From Profundicola sp048268105 (GTDB lineage: Bacteria; Bacteroidota; Bacteroidia; Flavobacteriales; Weeksellaceae): 7,225 nt of DNA. The stretch covers positions 1 to 7,225 of the forward strand of contig JBLWWH010000044.1 in assembly GCA_048268105.1 (NCBI GenBank). The letters run 5' to 3'. Below, piece after piece: positions 1 through 5,431 of the stretch (its first letter is position 1; every line of letters starts with the position of its first letter). The notes under the pieces were generated by a model. It had not been told where the DNA came from, searched no databases, and saw only the letters and a program-made list of their open reading frames with translations. The position numbers were made by a program, and so were the translations under genes.

Positions 1-143
1 TATCTACAACAAAATAATAGTTTAAACTGTTGAATTATAGAAAGATAATCATTGAATTGAAAGTAATTTGTATTTTAGGGAAAGTTGTGTATATTTGGGT
101 GTTACAGGAAACTCTAAACCAAAATTACCCTGAAAAACAAAAT

Positions 144-160
144 ATAGGTAATTTACCTAT
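144..160. promoter_or_regulatory. Operator-like palindrome, copy 1
   Basis: ATAGGTA-ATT-TACCTAT is a perfect inverted repeat of two 7-bp half-sites around a 3-bp centre. It sits directly against the -33 element of the promoter for the gene at 221. A 27-bp block around it (138-164) recurs at 2577-2603 with one central base changed. The half-site TACCTAT fits the NarL heptamer consensus TACYYMT, although the orientation is tail-to-tail rather than the classical NarL 7-2-7 layout. The most likely ligand is the NarL/FixJ response regulator encoded in this operon; that link is inferred. Confidence 0.7.
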
Positions 161-190
161 TGACTTGAAAAGTTTTAAAAATGAACTTTG
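159..190 (+). promoter_or_regulatory. Promoter P1 of the regulatory operon (-33/-7, Bacteroidota type)
   Basis: The -33-like ATTG is at 159-162. It is followed after 20 nt by GAACTTTG at 183-190, which matches the Bacteroidota -7 consensus TAnnTTTG at all but the first base. The spacing from palindrome to -33 to -7 equals that of the second promoter exactly (offset 2439), and the start codon lies 31 nt past the -7, versus 30 nt in the second copy. The imperfect -7 and the adjacent palindrome suggest that it depends on an activator. Confidence 0.6.
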
Positions 191-220
191 CCAAATTGAT
201 AATTTTAAATTTTAGTTAAT

Positions 221-538
221 ATGGCAACAGATAAAAATACGGGAGAAACAATTACGTTAGAAGAAGCAATAGATTTCACACATTCTTTTCACACAAGAAA
301 CCCTGATGAACTGAAATCTTTTTTTGTCGGAATAAATAAGCTAAATTTGATTCTTGAACAAAAGGACTGTGTCGGGCTTCGTATTTACAACGGATATAAT
401 ACCGAAACCCGAAAAAACAATCTGGTATTGGTTGGAGTTGATGAAAAAGGAGAAGATATTACCAATGGTGTAATTTTAGAAGATTTGTTTTCTTGCCCTA
501 CATATTGCCCGAAATCAAGTCCTTTAATAAAATACTAA
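221..538 (+). CDS. Hypothetical protein with C-terminal CPxxCPxSSPL motif
   Basis: This is a 105-residue soluble protein with no signal peptide or membrane segment. I do not recognise a named family. Residues 1-20 are acidic and polar, residues 25-85 look like a mixed alpha/beta fold, and the C-terminus carries CPTYCPKSSPL (about residues 92-102). The two Cys-Pro pairs could bind a metal, form a disulfide or mark a processing or recognition tail. It is the first gene of the operon with the 7-TM protein, kinase and response regulator, and it begins 31 nt after promoter P1. Its start, ATGGCAACA, resembles that of the 94-residue gene (ATGGCATCA) behind the duplicated promoter. A role in signalling or as a co-regulated target is plausible, but nothing in the sequence proves it. 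The next gene begins 2 nt after the stop, which suggests translational coupling. Confidence 0.75.
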   Translation: MATDKNTGETITLEEAIDFTHSFHTRNPDELKSFFVGINKLNLILEQKDCVGLRIYNGYNTETRKNNLVLVGVDEKGEDITNGVILEDLFSCPTYCPKSSPLIKY

Positions 539-540
539 TC

Positions 541-1176
541 TTGCATTATACATCTGCATATATAGCTCTTTTTATAGGAATTATTCCTTTATCGATTCTG
601 TTATTAAAAAAAAGAGTTTTTGATTTTAAAGAACCGATAACTCCTTTTGTATGGCTCACCGCTTTCGCTACTTTATATGAATTTTTCTGTTCTGTAATAC
701 TGAAAATCAATACTAATTACTGGTCGCAATTTTATTCTCTTATAGAATTTATTGCTTTGTATTATTTTTTCTTTAAACTATTGAAACCAAAATATAAAAA
801 TGTTGTTCAAGGATTTTTGATTTTACTTGCAACAAGCTATTTCCTTTCGTTCTTTTTTTGGAATGAAAATAGCAGTTTTATTCCAAAAGCCATCAACAAA
901 ACACCTCTTACATTTTTTGTTTTAACCTTTTCCTTTCTTTGGTTTAAAGAACTGTTTAAAAAAATGGAAATTCAGAACCCTTGGCAAAATGCTGATTTCT
1001 ATTTTGTTTCAGGATTTTCTGTTTATTATTCGAGTACATTTTTTCTTTTTCTGTTAGGGAGTTTTATATTTAACAGTAATGTATATTTTTATGATTATTG
1101 GCTAATAAACATTATAGCAACCTTTATTTTAAGAACTTTTTTAATTATCGGAGTATGGAAAATGAAACAGAATTAA
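541..1176 (+). CDS. Polytopic membrane protein (about 7 TM), probable sensor partner of the kinase
   Basis: There is no in-frame ATG near the 5' end; the first in-frame ATG is deep inside the gene. I chose TTG 541, two bases after the upstream stop, which gives 211 residues beginning MHYTSAYIAL. TTG at 493 or 505 would instead overlap the upstream gene. About seven hydrophobic segments are visible, near residues 7-23, 33-54, 60-80, 89-106, 120-139, 152-176 and 184-205, with short polar loops rich in aromatic residues. No enzymatic motif is seen. The gene overlaps the histidine kinase by 22 bp. Because that kinase has only one N-terminal TM segment and no extracellular sensing domain, this protein is a reasonable candidate for the sensing or scaffold subunit. 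The function is inferred from context only. Confidence 0.7.
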   Translation: MHYTSAYIALFIGIIPLSILLLKKRVFDFKEPITPFVWLTAFATLYEFFCSVILKINTNYWSQFYSLIEFIALYYFFFKLLKPKYKNVVQGFLILLATSYFLSFFFWNENSSFIPKAINKTPLTFFVLTFSFLWFKELFKKMEIQNPWQNADFYFVSGFSVYYSSTFFLFLLGSFIFNSNVYFYDYWLINIIATFILRTFLIIGVWKMKQN

Positions 1177-1916
1177 AATGGTTTTTCTGGATAGGAACAG
1201 CAACAATGCTTTTTTCTGTATTGGGTGCTATTTTGACTGTGGTTTTATATAGAAACAAAATACACAAAATCAATAGGAAAGAATCTGAAAACTTATTAAA
1301 ATCTTCTTTGGATTCCGAAAAAAAGGAACGACAGCGGATAGCCTCAGACTTTCACGATAGTATAAGCGGAGATTTAAGTGCTGTACAAAATTATATCACT
1401 ATTCTTGCCAATAAAGAAAAAGACGATTTCAACAAATCCATATTTCAGGAAGTAGAAACAGCTTTAGGCAATATTATAGAGAATGTTCAGGATATAAGTT
1501 ATAACCTTATGCCTCCTACATTAGAAACTTTGGGGCTGTTATCCACTCTTCGGGGTTATTTTGAAAGAGTAAGAAAGTGGAACAATGTTACAATTAACGA
1601 GCAATACCAATCGGAATGTGAAGAAATCTCTTCGTCTGATGCTTACGAAATTTACAGGATTGTTCAGGAGCTTGTTACCAATATGATAAAGCACGGAAAT
1701 TCTGAAAGGATAATTTTTGCAGTTTATGAAGAAGAAAAGACATATATTTTTGAAATAAACGATAACGGAGTTTCTTTCGATTTTTATAAATGTTTAAAAG
1801 AACCTTATGGAATGGGGCTAAAAAACATTACTTCAAGAATTAAATATATAAATGCAAAATTGATACAGCTTCCTGCTGAAAAAGGAAACAAAATACAAAT
1901 CCGTTTAAAATATTGA
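1155..1916 (+). CDS. Sensor histidine kinase, HisKA_3 (NarL/DesK) class
   Basis: The protein has 253 residues with ATG at 1155; a longer reading from TTG 1098 would run far into the membrane gene. One TM helix spans about residues 9-32, followed by a charged linker/coiled coil (35-60). The HisKA_3 dimerisation and phosphoacceptor motif is ERQRIASDFHDSISGDL, with H67 as the probable phosphorylated His. The second dimerisation helix ends at NLMPPTLETLGL (117-128). The HATPase_c domain shows an N box QELVTNMIKHG (N176), a G1-type motif NDNG (D203, G205) and a G2 motif GMGLKNI (219-225), so it looks catalytically intact. No separate sensory domain exists, and input probably comes through the TM region or the adjacent 7-TM protein. 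The stop is 5 nt before the response regulator ATG, which is its obvious phosphorylation partner. Confidence 0.92.
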   Translation: MENETELKWFFWIGTATMLFSVLGAILTVVLYRNKIHKINRKESENLLKSSLDSEKKERQRIASDFHDSISGDLSAVQNYITILANKEKDDFNKSIFQEVETALGNIIENVQDISYNLMPPTLETLGLLSTLRGYFERVRKWNNVTINEQYQSECEEISSSDAYEIYRIVQELVTNMIKHGNSERIIFAVYEEEKTYIFEINDNGVSFDFYKCLKEPYGMGLKNITSRIKYINAKLIQLPAEKGNKIQIRLKY

Positions 1917-1921
1917 TAATT

Positions 1922-2590
1922 ATGTCGCGAATAGCCATAACAGATGACCACACTTTGTTTAGAAAAAGCTTGAGACTTTTGATAAACAGCTTTGAAGATA
2001 TGGAAGTTGTTGTAGAAGCTTTTAACGGGGTAGAACTTTTGGAAAAATTACAAACCACACCCGTAGATATATTACTCCTTGATTTGCAAATGCCTATAAT
2101 GGACGGATTTGAAACCTATAAGAAAGTAAAAGAACTATATCCTAAGATTAAAACTTTGGTTCTCACTCTTATGAATGAAACCGATACCATAAAAAAAGTA
2201 GTGAATATGGGAGTACAAGGTTATTTTACAAAAAACACACCTCCCAAAGAATTGGAAGATGCTATATGGAAATTAGAAGATGACGGTTTTTATTTTGAGA
2301 AAAACTTATCGGCTGTAATAACAGAAATCCTGAATAACCCTAACTCAAAACTTACCACACAACAAGAAATTAACTTTACCGAAAGAGAGCTTGAAATCAT
2401 AGAGCTGACTGCACAGGGACTAAAAGCCAAAGAAATTGCAGACACATTATCTATCAGCACAAAAACAGTAAATACCCACAAGCAGAATATTCAGCAAAAA
2501 TATAATTTCGACAGTATGATGTCTGCCATTTTATACTGTATTCATCAGAAAATCATTGATTTTAACACAATTAAACCAAAATATAGGTAA
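1922..2590 (+). CDS. Response regulator, NarL/FixJ family (REC + LuxR-type HTH)
   Basis: The protein has 222 residues from ATG 1922; TTG 1913 would add three residues and overlap the kinase stop. The receiver domain (about 1-120) has acidic D8/D9, phosphoacceptor D54 in DILLLDLQMP, switch T82 and K104, all the expected residues. A linker leads to a LuxR-type helix-turn-helix (about 152-212) with the typical FTERELEIIELTAQGLKAKE start and a recognition helix around STKTVNTHKQNI (179-190). It should dimerise and bind DNA when phosphorylated by the adjacent kinase. Its last codons lie inside operator copy 2 (stop 2588-2590). The palindrome in front of both its own operon and the downstream gene group is the natural candidate target, which implies autoregulation plus control of the peptide cluster (inference). 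Confidence 0.93.
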   Translation: MSRIAITDDHTLFRKSLRLLINSFEDMEVVVEAFNGVELLEKLQTTPVDILLLDLQMPIMDGFETYKKVKELYPKIKTLVLTLMNETDTIKKVVNMGVQGYFTKNTPPKELEDAIWKLEDDGFYFEKNLSAVITEILNNPNSKLTTQQEINFTERELEIIELTAQGLKAKEIADTLSISTKTVNTHKQNIQQKYNFDSMMSAILYCIHQKIIDFNTIKPKYR

Positions 2591-2599
2591 ATTACCTAT
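2583..2599. promoter_or_regulatory. Operator-like palindrome, copy 2
   Basis: ATAGGTA-AAT-TACCTAT has the same 7-bp half-sites as copy 1 at 144-160. The flanks are also conserved (2577-2603 matches 138-164 at 26 of 27 bases), and the single difference is the central base. It overlaps the response regulator stop codon and touches the -33 element of promoter P2. Conservation of a non-coding block 2.4 kb apart at fixed promoter spacing argues for a regulator binding site and not for a chance repeat. Confidence 0.72.
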
Positions 2600-2629
2600 T
2601 GACACGGGTGCAGGTAAGGGGTAATTTTG
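2598..2629 (+). promoter_or_regulatory. Promoter P2 of the peptide gene group (-33/-7, Bacteroidota type)
   Basis: ATTG at 2598-2601, a 20-nt spacer, then TAATTTTG at 2622-2629, a perfect match to the -7 consensus TAnnTTTG. The start codon at 2659 is 30 nt beyond. The architecture is identical to P1, but with a better -7, so expression from P2 may be stronger. No terminator separates the response regulator gene from P2, so some read-through from the upstream operon is also expected. Confidence 0.68.
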
Positions 2630-2658
2630 AAGCATATTAATTTCAAAAATTATTTATT

Positions 2659-2943
2659 ATGGCATCATTAAAAAATGTATCAGGTGAAAATTTGACAGTA
2701 GGTTCTTTTTCTGAAGAATTCTCAGACAGAAAACTTACTTTCAGAGAATTTCAAGAAAGGCTAAGCACTTTAGACTTAAATGACGGAGAAGCTCTTAAGA
2801 GAGAAAGTGCGAGATGTAGTAACAGGTGTAACGGAAACGACCTTGATGTAGAAATTAAAACTCTACAGACTTTAAATCCGTCTAAACCGACTGTGGGAGA
2901 TGTTTCCCAATCTTTTAGATTACAATTCAGGATAGAAAAGTAA
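2659..2943 (+). CDS. Small Arg-rich protein, candidate RiPP precursor peptide
   Basis: The protein has 94 residues; the start ATG lies 30 nt after the P2 -7 element. There is no signal peptide, TM helix or known domain. Residues 16-46 look like an amphipathic helix (leader-like), containing FREFQERLSTLDLNDGEAL. Residues 48-60 carry regularly spaced arginines and the only two cysteines, RESARCSNRCNGN (R48, R52, R56; C53, C57). The C-terminal 30 residues are Pro/Ser/Thr-containing and end SQSFRLQFRIEK with R87 and R91. There are eight arginines in total, all AGA/AGG codons. The gene is followed within 8 bp by a strong hairpin and then by arginase-like and acyltransferase-like genes, so it is the natural substrate. 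No GG cleavage motif is seen, and the position of the core is unknown. It could alternatively be a regulated small protein unrelated to RiPPs. Confidence 0.72.
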   Translation: MASLKNVSGENLTVGSFSEEFSDRKLTFREFQERLSTLDLNDGEALKRESARCSNRCNGNDLDVEIKTLQTLNPSKPTVGDVSQSFRLQFRIEK

Positions 2944-2951
2944 TTTATCTG

Positions 2952-2987
2952 AAAAAGCACATAGGTCAAATGACCTATGTGCTTTTT
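2952..2987. terminator. Strong hairpin terminator/attenuator between precursor and modifying genes
   Basis: AAAAAGCACATAGGTCA (2952-2968), a 2-nt AA centre, then its exact reverse complement at 2971-2987, ending in TTTTT. This is a 17-bp perfect inverted repeat, or about 16 paired bases with an AAAT loop, with A-tract and T-tract, so it could act in both directions. It starts 8 bp after the stop of the 94-residue gene and ends 12 bp before the arginase-like start. Partial termination here would give much more precursor than enzyme, as is common in peptide clusters. The core ATAGGTCAAATGACCTAT also resembles the operator palindrome. Confidence 0.88.
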
Positions 2988-2999
2988 AAATTTTCATTT

Positions 3000-4226
3000 A
3001 TGGACATTCTATTTGTTGTTAATCAGGCACTTAAAATAAAAAATAAGAATGAGGAAATAATAGTTTCTAACCTGATAAATAAAAAACAGGTTACACTAAA
3101 TATTGATTCATTTAATTATTTGTGGACTTTTAAAGATAAGAATTTTTTAAAAGATGATTTTATAAATCAACCAAAATTATTGCCAAGAGAAGAATTGGAA
3201 GTATATTTTGATTTCTTATATAAAAATAAAATCATTATTGCTGAACATCTAAAAGAATCTTATCCTTATATGCAGTATCACAATAATACGTTTTTTGGTA
3301 TTCAGGAAAAAAATTTGGAAGATACATACAAAAATGTCGTTATTGCTGGAATCCCTTATGATAAAGGGAATATTAATTCTATAAATATTGAAAAAGCACC
3401 AATATATTTGAGAGATTTATCTTCTCAAATCAGAGTTATCAGTAGTGAATTTGATGAAATTGAACAGTTATGTGGATTTGAAAATAGAGAATTTAATCCG
3501 TTAAAAGAGATATTAGAAAAGGAATCATTATTTGACATTGGAAATTTATATTGTTACATAGGGGAAAATCACTCTAATTATTTCAAAAAGATTGAGAACC
3601 TTTGTCAAGAAATATTATTAAATGAAAATTTTCCACTATTCATTGGAGGAGACCATTCGATATCCTTTCCAATAATAAAGTCATTACAGAAATCCAATAA
3701 GATAGGAGTTATACATATCGATGCTCACACAGACATTTACAACACAAAAATTGATGATTTTTTTGACAAAGTATCAGTTCCTCATCACGGGAATTTTGTA
3801 GATAAAGTTGTTAATTTAGATAATATCGAGCATTTTGTTTCACTAGGAGTAAGAGGTCTCAATTCTGTTGGTTTTAGCAATAGTATCTATAAAAGTGAAA
3901 AAGCAGATATCTTTACCTCTTATGACGTTCTTAAAGACAAAAACTGGGTACAATCGTTAGATACTAATCTTCCCTACTACATAACTTTTGATATTGATGT
4001 AATGGATTATAGTATAGCACCAGCAGTTACTGACCCGATTCTTCAAGGTTTTTCCTTAAATGATATAAAAGAAATTTTTGGTTTAATAAACGATAATGTG
4101 ACTATCATCGGTTGTGATTTTGTAGAGTTAGAGCCTAATAAAGATATTGGAAAAATAACGGGACAATTATCTCTAATTATCATTCTGTATTTATTGAACA
4201 TTCTGTCTAAAAATATAATAAAATGA
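3000..4226 (+). CDS. Arginase/ureohydrolase-family enzyme, probable peptide arginase (Arg to Orn)
   Basis: The protein has 408 residues with ATG 3000. An ATG at 2970 would lie inside the terminator arm and add ten residues, so I rejected it. The ureohydrolase domain (about 110-405) keeps the dinuclear Mn ligands: H219 in IGGDHS, D241/H243/D245 in IDAHTD, and D331/D333 in TFDIDVMD. E376 in DFVELEP and H263 in HHGN are also present, so hydrolysis of a guanidino group is plausible. Residues 1-105 are an extra domain absent from free-arginine arginases; residues 18-82 alternate beta strands and helices, somewhat like a PqqD-type RiPP recognition element. With the Arg-rich small gene next door, conversion of peptidyl-Arg to peptidyl-Orn with urea release (as for OspR) fits best. 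Agmatinase or free arginase is the alternative. It overlaps the next gene by 4 nt (ATGA), indicating coupling. Confidence 0.85.
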   Translation: MDILFVVNQALKIKNKNEEIIVSNLINKKQVTLNIDSFNYLWTFKDKNFLKDDFINQPKLLPREELEVYFDFLYKNKIIIAEHLKESYPYMQYHNNTFFGIQEKNLEDTYKNVVIAGIPYDKGNINSINIEKAPIYLRDLSSQIRVISSEFDEIEQLCGFENREFNPLKEILEKESLFDIGNLYCYIGENHSNYFKKIENLCQEILLNENFPLFIGGDHSISFPIIKSLQKSNKIGVIHIDAHTDIYNTKIDDFFDKVSVPHHGNFVDKVVNLDNIEHFVSLGVRGLNSVGFSNSIYKSEKADIFTSYDVLKDKNWVQSLDTNLPYYITFDIDVMDYSIAPAVTDPILQGFSLNDIKEIFGLINDNVTIIGCDFVELEPNKDIGKITGQLSLIIILYLLNILSKNIIK

Positions 4227-5413
4227 AAAATACGAAAGACATTGAATATTTTAGCTTACCTTACAGATATTATGAATGGATTGTCGGAGCAAGAGCATAT
4301 TTTATGGAATATGATTTCAAAACAGATGACAATCTGTTATCCGATTTTATACAAATAAGTCAAAATTTAGATACTTTTAATATAGAGGTTGATGATTATC
4401 AGTTATTTGCAAGAGATGTAAAGTATTTTCAGAGCTGGGCTACACACGACCAAAATTATATAGAGTTACTTTCACTTTTAAAGACAGAATCAGATAAACA
4501 AACCGACACCTTTATAAAAGATAAAAAACCAATTATATATTGCACCTATCATACTGGTTCATACAGATTTATTAATGTCTTTTTGTTAAGTAAAAAAATT
4601 CCGTTTGTTTTAATAACAGATGATAATTACATAAAAACACAAGGAAATGAAACAATAGAAAATGTCAAAAAAACATTATTTAAACTTTATGGAAATGATT
4701 CTTATTTCAATTTTGAAATCATTAATGCAGAAGAACCGACATCAATATTAAAAATTGCCCGAGCCTTAAAAAATGGTTATTCTGCTCTTTTTTATATTGA
4801 TGGGAATACTGGAGTAAAACAATTTGAATATAACCCAGACAAACTTTTATCAATAGAGTTTTTAAATAAGAATATTTATGCGAGAAAAGGTATTGCGTAC
4901 CTTTCATACAAATTTAATATTCCTGTAATTCCTGTAATTTCATTTCGGAATCAATGGAGTGAATTTATCTTATCATTTAAAAAAGTAATATTTCCTAACA
5001 AAGAAACTGATTTAGAAAACTATTGCTATGAAACAACAGTTTATTTATTCAAAATATTAGAAGAGGTAGTAGTAAAATACCCAAGTCAGTGGGAAGGGTG
5101 GTTTTATGTAAATAAATTTCTTCCTACTGAAAATAATTCAATCAAAAAGAAAGCTAAAAGAAAAACTAAAAATCAAAAATATTTAACATTAAATACCGAT
5201 AGGTATCATATTGTACGATTAAGTAATATTAAAATCTTGTTTGATAAAAAAGAGCTTTCCAGTATAGAAATGTCTGAAATACTTTTTACTATATTAGATT
5301 ATGCAGAAAATAATAATATAGAAACAGAAAAAGACTTAAGTTTAGGAAAAATAAATTATACCAAAGAATCTATCAAAGAACTTATTGATAAGGAAATCTT
5401 AACTGAATTATAA
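4223..5413 (+). CDS. LpxL/LPLAT-like acyltransferase with C-terminal extension
   Basis: The protein has 396 residues and its start overlaps the arginase-like stop. The central region matches the layout of LpxL/LPLAT acyltransferases. IIYCTYHTGSYR (104-115) is the position of the HX4D/E motif (H110). ALFYIDGNTG (188-197) resembles the DG motif. YARKGIAYLSYKFNIPVIPV (219-238) is the typical substrate-site helix, and KYPSQWEGWFYV (285-296) matches the PxQW element near the C-terminus of these enzymes. The acidic residue of HX4D/E is replaced by R115. There is no N-terminal TM helix, so it is probably soluble, unlike LpxL. Residues about 318-396 form an added alpha/beta or winged-helix-like domain, possibly for peptide binding. 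Within the cluster, N-acylation of the modified peptide is the attractive role; the acyl donor is unknown. Confidence 0.7.
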   Translation: MKNTKDIEYFSLPYRYYEWIVGARAYFMEYDFKTDDNLLSDFIQISQNLDTFNIEVDDYQLFARDVKYFQSWATHDQNYIELLSLLKTESDKQTDTFIKDKKPIIYCTYHTGSYRFINVFLLSKKIPFVLITDDNYIKTQGNETIENVKKTLFKLYGNDSYFNFEIINAEEPTSILKIARALKNGYSALFYIDGNTGVKQFEYNPDKLLSIEFLNKNIYARKGIAYLSYKFNIPVIPVISFRNQWSEFILSFKKVIFPNKETDLENYCYETTVYLFKILEEVVVKYPSQWEGWFYVNKFLPTENNSIKKKAKRKTKNQKYLTLNTDRYHIVRLSNIKILFDKKELSSIEMSEILFTILDYAENNNIETEKDLSLGKINYTKESIKELIDKEILTEL

Positions 5414-5431
5414 TTTTTTAATATATTAAGT

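Noticed and set aside
30..215. A 61-codon open frame from TTG at 30
   Set aside because: It starts with TTG, covers the operator and promoter P1, shows no domain and reads like AT-rich noncoding DNA.
493..540. Longer start (TTG 493) for the membrane protein
   Set aside because: It overlaps the preceding gene by 46 bp and adds a non-hydrophobic peptide before the first TM segment; TTG 541 gives neat coupling, though this is not proven.
2970..2999. Upstream ATG (2970) for the arginase-like gene
   Set aside because: This ATG and its first codons lie in the right arm of the terminator hairpin; the ATG at 3000 is free and gives a complete protein.
5195..5206. An ATAGGTA half-site and short inverted repeat inside the acyltransferase gene
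   Set aside because: It is only one half-site without the paired TACCTAT, is within coding sequence and has no promoter nearby; a chance match is likely.
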